Assembly (NCBI RefSeq): GCF_029945965.1
Contig: NZ_JAQSDO010000012.1
Location: 35,253-99,252 of the forward strand
Source of the DNA: Thermomonas sp.
GTDB taxonomy: Bacteria; Pseudomonadota; Gammaproteobacteria; Xanthomonadales; Xanthomonadaceae
Length of the DNA stretch: 64,000 nt
Direction: 5' to 3'
The notes below the pieces were generated by a model. It had not been told where the DNA came from and did not search any database. It saw only the letters and a program-made list of their open reading frames with translations. How positions within the stretch are numbered: position 1 is the stretch's first letter; each line of letters opens with the position of its first letter. Below, piece after piece: positions 55,337 through 63,975 of this stretch. The translations under genes were made by a program, and so were the position numbers.

Positions 55337-57609
55337 GCGACGACGATACCAAAGTCTTCAACCTGCTGACTGCACGCTGGCTGGCGCTTGGCGCGGCTGC
55401 GGGCGCGGCCTTGTTGCTCGCGCTGGATCGGTTTGGCGTTTACACCGGCCAAATGCAGGGCGCGGCACTGGTGATGGCGCTGCTGGCCCTGTTTGCGTCG
55501 ATCGCGGTCACCATCGCGGTGAACCGGCGTGAGCGCGTGCTGCGCGATCAAAACGAACGTAGCCGCCTCGGCGAGGCCGAGGTCACCGCGCTGCAACAGG
55601 AGATCAGCCGGCATACCATGCTTGAGCAGGAGTTGACGATCGCCAAGCAGGCCGCCGAATCAGCGGTGATGGCCAAGGGCGAGTTCCTCGCCACCATGAG
55701 CCATGAGATCCGCACGCCGCTCAATGGCATCGTGCCGATGCTCGACCTGTTGATGCATTCGCGCCTGCCGGCGGACCAGCTGGAACTGGTGCGCACCGCG
55801 TTTTCATCGTCGCACCAGCTGTTGCGGATCGTCGATGACATCCTCGACTACTCCAAGCTCGAGGCGGACAAACTCGACCTGGAGACCACCACGTTCAACC
55901 TGCGCGAATTGCTGGAGAGCGTGATCACGCTGATGGAGCGGCCAGCAGAGGCCAAGGGCCTGCACCTCACCCTGAATCTGGAGCAGGGCGTGCGGCTTCC
56001 GGTGCGCGGGGATCCGGTCCGCCTGCGCCAGATCCTCAGCAACCTGATCAGCAACGCGGTAAAGTTCACCGAGCACGGCGGCGTGACCTTGACCGTGAAG
56101 CGCCAGCGCGAAACCGCGGCGCAGCATCAGTTGCGCTTTGAAGTCAGTGATACCGGCATCGGCATCGATGCGGATGCGCAGGAGCGCCTGTTCCAGGCCT
56201 TCAGCCAGGCCGATGCATCGACCACGCGCCTGTACGGCGGCACCGGCCTGGGGCTGGTGATCTGCCGGCGCATCGTCACCCTGATGGGCGGACGCATCGG
56301 CGTTGAATCCGAGCAGGGCCGCGGGTCGACCTTCTGGTTCGAGATTCCATTACTCAAGGTCCAGGGCGACATGCCTGCGCAGCAAGCCGACGTGCATGGC
56401 GGGCGGGTGCTCCTGCTGACCACCGACCAGCGCCTGCGCATGCGTCTGACCATGCTGCTGCCGAACTGGGGTATGCGGGTCACCACGGTGGAAAATACCC
56501 AGGACGCACTTGAACGACTCAGGCAAGCGACCGTGCAGGGAGAGCCCTGGTCATATTCGGTCGTGCTTGCAGACCTGTCCTCGATCCGCAGCACAGCTGT
56601 TGCACTCTCCCGCAACCTGCAGCGCAAGGCGCAATACGGCGCGGCAAGGCTGGTCTACCTGCGTGGTGATGACACCACCTCGGTTGAATTGCCACCAGCA
56701 GCCATCGTGATCCCGCGCAACGCGCCGGATGCCGACCTGCGTTCAGTGTTGTCCGCATCTGGCGTGTCCTGGGCCAGCCACGACCTCCAACCGGCGGCAC
56801 CTGCAATTCAAAGCACCGACAAATCCCCTGACAAGACCCGGATCCTGCTGGTCGAAGACAACCCGGTGAACCTGATGGTGGCGCAACGCCTGCTGCAGGT
56901 ATTGGGCTATGAGTGCGAGACCGCCGGCAACGGCCAGGTCGCGCTGGAAAGGATGGAGGCCGAGCATTACGACCTGGTGCTGATGGACTGCCAGATGCCG
57001 GTTCTTGATGGTTATTCGGCCACCCGCCGCTGGCGCGAACTAGAGCAGGAGCGCAAGCCCGAGGAGCGCTTGCCGATCGTGGCGATGACCGCGAACGCGA
57101 TGGCTGGCGATCGCCAGAAGTGCCTGGACGCCGGCATGGACGACTACCTGGCCAAACCAGTAACGCGCAGCGACCTGGAACGCTGCATCACCCGCTGGAA
57201 CGGAGTCAGGATGCAGGTGCCGGAAACCCTGCCGGCGCCGGAGGAAATCGCCGTGCGCTCACCGCCCGTGCTGAATGCCAGCATCCTCGACGAGCTGCGC
57301 GACGTGCTGGGCAGCGAGGTCGACAAGATCATCGCGGTCTATCTGGAAGATGCGCCGCGGTTGATCGCGCAACTTGAGCGCGCCGCAGTCGGCGGCGATC
57401 CGATCGCCTTGCGGGTCGCTGCGCACACCTTGAAATCCTCCAGCGCGAACGTGGGCGCGACTACGCTATCGGAAGCTGCCCGTGATCTGGAAGAGGGCGC
57501 ACGCGACGGCACCATGAAGAAACCTGAAACGATGGTGGCGCGCATCGTCACCGAATTTGCCCAGGTGCGCAGCGCACTACAGTCGAAACTCCCCATGGGT
57601 CCACACTAA
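55333..57609 (+). CDS. Hybrid histidine kinase (TM-HK-REC-REC-HPt)
   Basis: A 758-residue sensor kinase. Two membrane segments (about 14-31 and 44-63) are separated by a very short loop, so there is no periplasmic sensor domain. A coiled coil leads to the kinase core with H-box SHEIRTPLNG (His124), N-box LSNLISNAVKF, and G-boxes DTGIGI and GGTGLGLVICRRI. A degenerate receiver-like region (about 375-490), a full receiver with MDCQMPVLDG and a C-terminal HPt domain (AAHTLKSSSANVGA) follow. It resembles RpfC/BarA-type hybrids. GTG 55333 overlaps the stop of the preceding regulator, which suggests the two are partners. Confidence 0.93.
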   Translation: MSDDDTKVFNLLTARWLALGAAAGAALLLALDRFGVYTGQMQGAALVMALLALFASIAVTIAVNRRERVLRDQNERSRLGEAEVTALQQEISRHTMLEQELTIAKQAAESAVMAKGEFLATMSHEIRTPLNGIVPMLDLLMHSRLPADQLELVRTAFSSSHQLLRIVDDILDYSKLEADKLDLETTTFNLRELLESVITLMERPAEAKGLHLTLNLEQGVRLPVRGDPVRLRQILSNLISNAVKFTEHGGVTLTVKRQRETAAQHQLRFEVSDTGIGIDADAQERLFQAFSQADASTTRLYGGTGLGLVICRRIVTLMGGRIGVESEQGRGSTFWFEIPLLKVQGDMPAQQADVHGGRVLLLTTDQRLRMRLTMLLPNWGMRVTTVENTQDALERLRQATVQGEPWSYSVVLADLSSIRSTAVALSRNLQRKAQYGAARLVYLRGDDTTSVELPPAAIVIPRNAPDADLRSVLSASGVSWASHDLQPAAPAIQSTDKSPDKTRILLVEDNPVNLMVAQRLLQVLGYECETAGNGQVALERMEAEHYDLVLMDCQMPVLDGYSATRRWRELEQERKPEERLPIVAMTANAMAGDRQKCLDAGMDDYLAKPVTRSDLERCITRWNGVRMQVPETLPAPEEIAVRSPPVLNASILDELRDVLGSEVDKIIAVYLEDAPRLIAQLERAAVGGDPIALRVAAHTLKSSSANVGATTLSEAARDLEEGARDGTMKKPETMVARIVTEFAQVRSALQSKLPMGPH

Positions 57610-57644
57610 GGGTCACACTGACGGCCGTCAGCCATCCCGCCGCA

Positions 57645-57998
57645 TCAACCGCGGTAGCGGCAGCCCGACGTACACGTTTCATGTACCACCACCTCGCTCA
57701 GCAATGGCAGCGCCGGCTTGAGACGATCCCAGATCCACATCGCCAAGCGCTCGCTGGTGGGGTTTTCCAGACCGTTGATATCATTGAGATAATGATGGTC
57801 CAACTGGTCGTAAAGCGACTTGAATGCGGCCTTGATGTCGGCGAAATCCATCACCCAGCCGGTATCGGCACCCGGCTCGCCGGAAACATGCAGCTCGATC
57901 CGGAACGAATGGCCATGCAGCCGAGCGCACTTGTGGCCCGCCGGCACGTTCGGCAACCGGTGCGCGGCTTCCAGGGTGAAGGTCTTGAAGATGTCCAT
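57645..57998 (-). CDS. queD: 6-carboxytetrahydropterin synthase QueD
   Basis: Converts dihydroneopterin triphosphate to carboxytetrahydropterin in queuosine and 7-deazaguanine synthesis. The 117-residue zinc enzyme has the ligand histidines in AAHRL and RLHGHSF. The catalytic CARLHGH region, DQLDHHYLN and [12 protein letters not shown] are present, and [10 protein letters not shown] ends the protein. It lies 35 bases beyond the convergent kinase gene. Confidence 0.95.
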   Translation of the reverse strand: MDIFKTFTLEAAHRLPNVPAGHKCARLHGHSFRIELHVSGEPGADTGWVMDFADIKAAFKSLYDQLDHHYLNDINGLENPTSERLAMWIWDRLKPALPLLSEVVVHETCTSGCRYRG

Positions 57999-58035
57999 GC
58001 GATTCGTCTGCCGTGAACTTAGTGAGGGGCGGAAA

Positions 58036-58060
58036 CGAAAAACCCGCCGGCAGGCGGGTT
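58036..58060 (-). terminator. Rho-independent terminator after tRNA-Met
   Basis: AACCCGCC-GGCA-GGCGGGTT; on the minus strand it is followed by a T-run (TTTTTCG). It lies 19 bases past the tRNA 3' end and should stop tRNA transcription before queD. Confidence 0.85.
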
Positions 58061-58078
58061 GATCGGCAAATCCGCGAA

Positions 58079-58155
58079 TGGTGGCTATAGGTGGACTCGA
58101 ACCACCGACCTCGGCATTATGAGTGCCACGCTCTAACCAGCTGAGCTACATAGCC
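58079..58155 (-). tRNA. metT: tRNA-Met (elongator, anticodon CAT)
   Basis: Reading the minus strand, the 77-base molecule has acceptor GGCTATG, D-arm AGCTCAGCTGGTTAGAGC, and anticodon arm GGCAC-TCATAA-TGCC-type with CAT in the loop. It has T-arm GGTTCGAGTCC and an encoded CCA. An A-U/G-C paired first base pair rather than the C1-A72 mismatch of initiator tRNA, and a loop CTCATAA, indicate elongator tRNA-Met. A tRNA-Ile with modified CAT is less likely because the stems match elongator Met. Confidence 0.93.
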
Positions 58156-58171
58156 ACGCGAATAACCGCGA

Positions 58172-58200
58172 ATTATTCACGGATGACGCGAAGGCGTCAA
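58172..58200 (-). promoter_or_regulatory. Sigma-70 promoter of tRNA-Met
   Basis: On the minus strand TTGACG (58200-58195) and AATAAT (58177-58172) are separated by 17 bases. The downstream TCGCGG is a GC-rich discriminator of the kind seen in stable-RNA promoters under stringent control. The -10 box lies 16 bases before the tRNA 5' end. Confidence 0.8.
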
Positions 58201-58290
58201 TCCTTGACCGGATTGCTCGCCTCGGCCGCTTGCCCCACGTGCGCACCACGTGGCAGAGTCGGAACCAGTGAATATGCTGGAGTCCGCATC

Positions 58291-58851
58291 GTGATTGATC
58301 CGGACGGCTTCCGCCCCAACGTGGGCATCGTGCTGATGCACGAGGATGGCCGGGTGTTCTGGGCACGTCGTGTGCATCGGGATGGTTGGCAGTTCCCGCA
58401 AGGCGGGATGAATACCGACGAGACCCCACTGGAGGCGATGTACCGTGAGCTGCGCGAGGAAACCGGCCTGCTGCCGGACCACGTGGACGTGCTCGGCACC
58501 ACCCCGGGCTGGCTGCGCTACCGGCTGCCACCACGCGCGATCCGCCGCCACGAGCGCTTGCTTTGCGTCGGCCAGAAACAGGTGTGGTTCCTGCTGCGCT
58601 TCCGCGGCCAGGACGCCGATCTGCGCCTGGACCTGACCGACAAACCCGAATTCGACGGCTGGCGCTGGGTCGATTTCTGGTATCCGATGCAGCACGTGGT
58701 GACCTTCAAGCGCAGCGTCTATGCCAGCGCATTGGGACATCTGGCGCCGTTCGCGCGTGCGGTGGCAGGCATCATGGCGGTACCAGCGCCTGCAGATGAG
58801 CTTGTGCTGGTGAGGCATCCGGCTTATCGCGAGACCGGGCGCCGCGGCTGA
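58291..58851 (+). CDS. rppH: RNA pyrophosphohydrolase RppH
   Basis: Removes pyrophosphate from 5' ends of mRNA and so triggers decay. The 186-residue Nudix protein begins (GTG) [27 protein letters not shown]. The Nudix box is [30 protein letters not shown] and [24 protein letters not shown] are RppH-specific. GTG 58291 was chosen because homologues begin at this point (MIDPDGYRPNVG) and GGAG lies 10 bases upstream. Its promoter region is shared with the divergent tRNA gene. Confidence 0.95.
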   Translation: MIDPDGFRPNVGIVLMHEDGRVFWARRVHRDGWQFPQGGMNTDETPLEAMYRELREETGLLPDHVDVLGTTPGWLRYRLPPRAIRRHERLLCVGQKQVWFLLRFRGQDADLRLDLTDKPEFDGWRWVDFWYPMQHVVTFKRSVYASALGHLAPFARAVAGIMAVPAPADELVLVRHPAYRETGRRG

Positions 58852-58924
58852 CATTCCGTGCCGACGAAACCCTAAGCTCCTGATTCCATTGAACCTGAAC
58901 GAATAGAAGTCGCTTGTCTGTTCG

Positions 58925-58964
58925 ATGTTGCATCGCAACATTTTTGGGGTTATGCTGCATCGCA
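58925..58964 (+). promoter_or_regulatory. Phasin promoter with paired TGC-ATC-GCA operators
   Basis: TTGCAT (58928-58933) and TATGCT (58951-58956) are separated by 17 bases and make a good sigma-70 promoter. TTGCATCGCAA (58928-58938, within a larger 17-base palindrome ATGTTGC-ATC-GCAACAT) overlaps the -35 box. TGCATCGCA occurs again 27 bases on (58956-58964) over the -10/start region. The motif TGC-N3-GCA fits the CTGC-N3-4-GCAG site described for PhaR-type repressors of phasin genes. Confidence 0.65.
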
Positions 58965-59006
58965 CAAATACCGGCATTCCCTGCCGGAAGTCGCAGGAGA
59001 CCCGCC

Positions 59007-59402
59007 ATGAACCAGTTCAACGACCAATTCACCAAGACCACTGCCCAGTTCGCCGATGTTGCCGCCAACGTCAACCGTCTGGCCCTCGAGAACGCCCAGA
59101 AGGCTTTTGGCCTGCAGCTGGCCGCTATCGAAGAGAACACCACCGCTGCGTTCGCCTTCTGGGGCGAGCTGACCAACGTGCGTGATCTCGACGGCCTGAA
59201 GGAAGTGATGCCGAAGGGTGCGCAGATCGCCCGCGCCAGCACCGAGCGCAGCATGGGCACGATGCAAGAAGTGATCGCCAACACGGTCAAGACCAACGAA
59301 GCCATCGGCTCGCTGGCCAAGGGCCAGTTCGAGTCCGCTACCGCCCAGGCCAAGGCCCAGGTTGAGAATGTGACCAAGGCTGCTTCCAAGGCTGCCAAGT
59401 AA
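59007..59402 (+). CDS. Phasin family protein
   Basis: A 131-residue, highly helical amphipathic protein. It starts MNQFNDQFTKTTAQFADVAANVNRLALENAQKAFGLQL, has IEENTTAAFAFWGELTNVRDL, and ends in an Ala/Lys-rich tail AKAQVENVTKAASKAAK. This matches PHA-granule phasins that coat polyhydroxyalkanoate inclusions. The GGAGA ribosome site is strong. Possible PhaR operators lie over its promoter and a strong terminator follows, so it is monocistronic. No PHA synthase is in the window. Confidence 0.88.
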   Translation: MNQFNDQFTKTTAQFADVAANVNRLALENAQKAFGLQLAAIEENTTAAFAFWGELTNVRDLDGLKEVMPKGAQIARASTERSMGTMQEVIANTVKTNEAIGSLAKGQFESATAQAKAQVENVTKAASKAAK

Positions 59403-59447
59403 GAAACAGTTCATCGCGTCGGTCAGCCAGACGCGGTTCGCAAGACA

Positions 59448-59480
59448 AACCCCGGCAGCGCAAGCTGCCGGGGTTTTTGT
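59448..59480 (+). terminator. Rho-independent terminator of the phasin gene
   Basis: CCCCGGCAGC-GCAA-GCTGCCGGGG followed by TTTTTGTT, 46 bases after the phasin stop. Confidence 0.95.
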
Positions 59481-59565
59481 TGTCCGCTTGCTTGGCCAGC
59501 ATCGATTAGAAACGACCGATCAATACCGACCGATGACGGCGCCCGAAGGCCACATCGGGTAATGG

Positions 59566-62500
59566 TCAGCTGCGCTTTTCAAGCTTCGGCGCCTCGTCCA
59601 TCTTGTCGCCCAGCACGCGCCTGACCACTGTGTAGAACACCGGGATGAACAACAGACCGAGGAAGGTAGCGAACAACATGCCGCCGATCACACCTGTGCC
59701 GATCGCATGGCGTGCGTTCGCGCCGGCGCCGGTGGAGATCGCCAGCGGCAGCACGCCCATGATGAAGGCGAGCGATGTCATCAGGATCGGTCGCAGGCGC
59801 AACTTGGCCGCTTCGATGATCGCGGCACCGAGAGGTTTGCCGGTTGCACGTTCCTGGATCGCGAACTCGACGATCAGGATCGCGTTCTTCGCAGCCAAAC
59901 CAATCACCGTGATCATGCCGATCTTGAAATAGATGTCGTTGGGCAGACCGCGCAGCATCGAAAACGTCACCGCACCGAGAATCCCCACCGGCACCACCAG
60001 CAATACCGCCACCGGCACCGACCAGCTTTCGTATAGCGCGGCCAGGCACAAAAACACGACAATAATCGACAGGATCATCAGCATCGTGGTTTGGCTGCCG
60101 GACAGGATTTCCTGGTGCGACTGCCCGGCCCAGTCGTAGCCGAAGCCTTGCGGCAGGTCCTGATCCACGATTTTCTGCATCGCGTCCATCGCCTGCCCCG
60201 AACTCTTGCCGGGCGCCTGCGAGCCGACGATTTCGACCGCGGCGAAGCCGTTGTAGCGGGTCAACGAGGGCGAGGCGACCTGCCATTTCGAGTGCACCAC
60301 GTTTGACAACGGAATCATCGCCGGTACGCCCTGCGCGTCCAGCATTTTCGACGGTGTGTAGAAATGCGACAGTGATTCGGCACCGGTGCGGAATGGCCCG
60401 TCGGCCTGCATGGTGACCCGTTTCACCCGGCCGGCCTGGATGAAGTCATTGACGTACACCGGCGCCAGCATCAGCTGGATCGCGCTGTAGATATCGCCGA
60501 CCGACAAGCCCATCGCCTGCGCCTGCACACGGTCCACGTCTAGCTTGAGCTGTGGCGCATCAGCCAGGCTGTTCGGGCGCACGCCGACCAAGGTCTTGTC
60601 CTGGCTGGCCTTGGCCATCAACGTGCCCAACGCGGCACCGAGTGCTTCGCGGCCCTGCCCGCTGCGGTCCTGCAGGTACATGTCGAAGCCACCGAACTGG
60701 CCAAGGCCATTCACCGTCGGCAGGTTGAGCGCGAAAATCTGTGCGTCGCGGATGCCCGACACCGCCTTGTTGGTGTTCTGGATGAACTCGGTGGCGGTGA
60801 TCTTGCGTTCGTTCCAGGGTTTCAGCTTGATGAAGGCCATTCCGACATTCTCGCCCTGGCCAACGAAGCTGAAGCCGGCCACCTGCATCATGCCGGTGAC
60901 GCCTTCCTGCTTGTCGACCACCGCGCGCACTTGCTCGAACACCTCGTTGGTACGGCGCAAGGTGGCGCCTGGCGGCAGTTGCACGATCACCAGCGCATTG
61001 CCCTGGTCTTCCTCGGGCAGGAAGCTGCCGGGCATGCGCCAGAACAGGAAGCCGAGCAGCACCACCAGCCCGGCGAAGACGGCCATCCAGCGTGGTGCAT
61101 GCCGAATCGCGCCTCCGATGTGGCCAACGTACGTCTTCGATACCCGCTCGTATGCGCGGTTGAAGCCACGGAAAATCGGATTGCGGCTTTCGTGGTGAAC
61201 GCTGGGCTTGAGCAGGCTGGCGCACAGCGCAGGCGTGAAGCCGAGCGCGAGGAACGCGGAGAACACCATCGCCATCGCGATGGTCAACGCGAACTGCTTA
61301 TAGACCGCGCCGGCGCTGCCGGCCTGCAATGCGCTGGGAATGAACACTGCCGCCAGCACAATGGTGATCGCAATCACCGCGCCGCTGATCTGGCCCATCG
61401 CCTTGCGGGTGGCCTCGTACGGCGACAGGCCTTCCTCGGTCATGATGCGTTCGACGTTCTCGATCACCACGATCGCATCATCGACCACGATTCCGATCGC
61501 AAGCACCATGCCGAACAGGCTGAGCTGGTTGATGGTGAAGCCGATCAGGTACATGCCCAGGAACGTACCGAGCAACGCCACCGGGATCACCAGGGTCGGA
61601 ATCAGGGTGGCGCGCAGGTTCTGCAGGAACAGCAGGATCACCAGGAATACCAGCACCATGGCTTCCGCCAAAGTCTTGACCACTTCCTGCACCGAGACCC
61701 GGACGAAATCGGAGCTGTCGTACGGCGTGAACCAGGTTACTCCGCTCGGGAAACTGGACTGCAGGTCGGCCATCTTGGCCTTCACTGCCGCGGCCACCTC
61801 CAGCGCATTGGCACCGGGCGCCAATTGCACGGCAAAACCCGAAGCCGGCTGGCCGTTCCAGCGCAGGTCGAAGGCATGCGCGGAGCCAGACAATTCCACT
61901 CGCGCCACATCCTTCAGCCGCACCGCGGCGCCACTGGCGTCGGTGCGCAGCAGTATCGATTCGAACTGTTGCGGTTCGCTGAAGCGGCCCTCGGCAGCGA
62001 CCGATGCGGTGAACATCTGCGAATCCGGCGAGGGCTCGCCACCGACCGAACCTGCGGAGAACTGCACGTTTTGTCCACGCACCGCGGCCAGCACCTGCGA
62101 GGCCGACAGGCCATACGCGCGCAACTTGTCAGGGTTCAACCAGATATTCATCGAATACTGGCCGCCGAACAGCTGGGTGCTGCCGACGCCGGGCACACGC
62201 GAGACCTGGTCGAGCACGCGTGAGGCGTTCAGGTCGGCCAGCTCGTCCTTGCCGATCGATGGATTGCTGGACTTGAGCGCCACCACCAGCAGGAAGCCGG
62301 CATTGGCCTTGGACACGGTCACGCCCTGCTGGACCACGTCGCCAGGCAGGCGCGGCGTCGCCTGGCCGACCTTGTTCTGCACCTGCATCTGGGCGATGTC
62401 GGGACTGGTGCCTGGCTTGAAGGTCAGGTTGATCGACGAACCGCCATTGGAACTCGACGAGGAACTGAAGTAGTCCAGGTTGTCGATGCCGGTCAGCTGC

Positions 62501-62700
62501 TGCTCGATGATCTGGGTGACCGCGCTCTCGGTGGTCTGCGCGCTGGCGCCCGGATAGGTCGCGTTGACGTTGACCTGGGTCGGCGCGATGTTCGGATACG
62601 ACTCGACGCCAAGACCGCCGATCGCCAGTGTGCCGGCGATCACGATCAAGATTGCGATGACCCAGGCGAAGACCGGATGTTCGATGAAATATTTCGACAC
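59566..62700 (-). CDS. RND multidrug efflux permease (HAE1/AcrB type)
   Basis: A 1044-residue inner-membrane proton-driven exporter. Twelve membrane segments and two large periplasmic loops are visible. TM4 has the proton-relay Asp pair in GIVVDDAIVVIENVERI, and TM10 the Lys in GLAAKNAILIVEFA. The N-terminus is MSKYFIEHPVFAWVIAILIVIAGTLAI. Substrates such as antibiotics, bile-like compounds or dyes cannot be told from the sequence. Its adaptor gene precedes it by 3 bases. No outer-membrane factor is in the operon, so TolC (5.85 kb) is a plausible partner. Confidence 0.95.
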   Translation of the reverse strand: MSKYFIEHPVFAWVIAILIVIAGTLAIGGLGVESYPNIAPTQVNVNATYPGASAQTTESAVTQIIEQQLTGIDNLDYFSSSSSSNGGSSINLTFKPGTSPDIAQMQVQNKVGQATPRLPGDVVQQGVTVSKANAGFLLVVALKSSNPSIGKDELADLNASRVLDQVSRVPGVGSTQLFGGQYSMNIWLNPDKLRAYGLSASQVLAAVRGQNVQFSAGSVGGEPSPDSQMFTASVAAEGRFSEPQQFESILLRTDASGAAVRLKDVARVELSGSAHAFDLRWNGQPASGFAVQLAPGANALEVAAAVKAKMADLQSSFPSGVTWFTPYDSSDFVRVSVQEVVKTLAEAMVLVFLVILLFLQNLRATLIPTLVIPVALLGTFLGMYLIGFTINQLSLFGMVLAIGIVVDDAIVVIENVERIMTEEGLSPYEATRKAMGQISGAVIAITIVLAAVFIPSALQAGSAGAVYKQFALTIAMAMVFSAFLALGFTPALCASLLKPSVHHESRNPIFRGFNRAYERVSKTYVGHIGGAIRHAPRWMAVFAGLVVLLGFLFWRMPGSFLPEEDQGNALVIVQLPPGATLRRTNEVFEQVRAVVDKQEGVTGMMQVAGFSFVGQGENVGMAFIKLKPWNERKITATEFIQNTNKAVSGIRDAQIFALNLPTVNGLGQFGGFDMYLQDRSGQGREALGAALGTLMAKASQDKTLVGVRPNSLADAPQLKLDVDRVQAQAMGLSVGDIYSAIQLMLAPVYVNDFIQAGRVKRVTMQADGPFRTGAESLSHFYTPSKMLDAQGVPAMIPLSNVVHSKWQVASPSLTRYNGFAAVEIVGSQAPGKSSGQAMDAMQKIVDQDLPQGFGYDWAGQSHQEILSGSQTTMLMILSIIVVFLCLAALYESWSVPVAVLLVVPVGILGAVTFSMLRGLPNDIYFKIGMITVIGLAAKNAILIVEFAIQERATGKPLGAAIIEAAKLRLRPILMTSLAFIMGVLPLAISTGAGANARHAIGTGVIGGMLFATFLGLLFIPVFYTVVRRVLGDKMDEAPKLEKRS

Positions 62701-62703
62701 GGC

Positions 62704-63873
62704 TCAGCCCTTCGGCGCATTGCTGGGCGCCGCCGGCGCAGGCTGCGACGCATCAGGCGATGCCGCGATCTTCGCGGCCTGCCCGGGCTGCACGCGCTGC
62801 AGGCCGGAGACGATCACCTGGTCGCCGGGCGCGACGCCGCCACTGACGATCCAGTCACTGCCCTGCATCAAGTTGGCGGTGATGCCCTTGCGCGCGACTT
62901 TTCCATCCTGGCCGATCACCAGCACATAGGCACCTTGTCCATCGCGTTGCACCGCAACCTGCGGCACCCGGAATGCATCGTGTTGCTCGCCCAGCGAGGC
63001 TTGCACGGTGACAAATGTACCCGGCAGCAGCCGGTGGTTGGGGTTTGGCAGGCGCGCACGCATGGCGACTGCACCGGTCGTCGGATCAACCACATCGCCT
63101 GCGAAATCCAGGCTGCCCGGCTGCGGATAGAAGCTGCCATCGGCCAGTTTGACCTTGACCTCGCGCGCACCACTGCCTTCGGCCAGCGCACGCAGTTTGG
63201 CAAGGTCGTCAACGCCAATCGAGAATTCCACGTACAGCGGATCGATCTGGTCGACCGTGGTCAGCAAGGTGGCACCACCCTCGCCGACCAGCGCACCCTC
63301 GGTGACCTGCTGCTGGCCTGCGCGGCCGGCGATCGGCGCGCGCACGGTGGCGTAACCCAGGTTGATGCGGGCAGCCTGCACCGCGGCTAGCGCCTGCTGC
63401 ACCGCTGCGGTGGCGGTGCGCTCGGTGGCCAACGCATTGTCCAGGTCGGTCGCGGAGATGAACTTTGCCGGCGCCAGCTGGCGCGCGCGCGCCGCGCTGG
63501 AATGGGCATTGGCGGCATTGGCCTGGGCACTCGCCAGGCCAGCCTGGGCGGCGCTGAGCGAGGCCTGCAGCTGCGCCGGATCGATCTGGAACAAGGCTTG
63601 GCCCTGGCCGACGTCGCTACCCTCTTCATACAGCCGGCGCTGCACGATGCCGGCCACGCGGGCACGCACGTCGGCGCTGCGGAACGGCGACAGCCGCCCG
63701 GACAGTTCCTGCTGCAGCGTAATGGTGGCGGGCTGCAGGGTGACCACGCCAACTTCGGGCGTGGGCGTGTTGGCGCCGGCCTGTCCGGTCTCTTTTTGGC
63801 ACCCGGACACCGCCAGGCTGGCGGCTGCGACAACGACAAATGCGAGTGACACGCGCATGCGCAATCTGTTCAT
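62704..63873 (-). CDS. RND efflux periplasmic adaptor lipoprotein (AcrA/MexA type)
   Basis: A 389-residue membrane-fusion protein. It has a lipoprotein signal with lipobox LAVSGC. The lipoyl half-motifs and helical hairpin are visible (RVAGIVQRRLYEEGSDVGQGQALFQIDP, then ALASAQANAANAHSSAARARQLAPAKFIS). A barrel domain (VRAPIAGRAGQQQVTEGALV) and a membrane-proximal domain follow. It bridges the inner-membrane pump to an outer-membrane channel. It is first gene of the operon. No regulator gene lies beside it within the window. Confidence 0.94.
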   Translation of the reverse strand: MNRLRMRVSLAFVVVAAASLAVSGCQKETGQAGANTPTPEVGVVTLQPATITLQQELSGRLSPFRSADVRARVAGIVQRRLYEEGSDVGQGQALFQIDPAQLQASLSAAQAGLASAQANAANAHSSAARARQLAPAKFISATDLDNALATERTATAAVQQALAAVQAARINLGYATVRAPIAGRAGQQQVTEGALVGEGGATLLTTVDQIDPLYVEFSIGVDDLAKLRALAEGSGAREVKVKLADGSFYPQPGSLDFAGDVVDPTTGAVAMRARLPNPNHRLLPGTFVTVQASLGEQHDAFRVPQVAVQRDGQGAYVLVIGQDGKVARKGITANLMQGSDWIVSGGVAPGDQVIVSGLQRVQPGQAAKIAASPDASQPAPAAPSNAPKG

Positions 63874-63975
63874 GGCGATATCTTCAGGGCAATTTCTGGA
63901 CTGGCGAGTTTAGCTTAATTGCCGCCCATAACTTGTGTGCCGGAAGTCGTGTGCGGCATGAAACAGTGCTTCCAA

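Noticed and set aside
58079..58155. Integrative element attachment site at tRNA-Met
   Set aside because: No integrase and no repeated tRNA 3' end were seen in the flanking sequence.
60931..62223. Plus-strand 430-codon frame opposite the RND permease
   Set aside because: Antisense shadow with no domain and no start signal.
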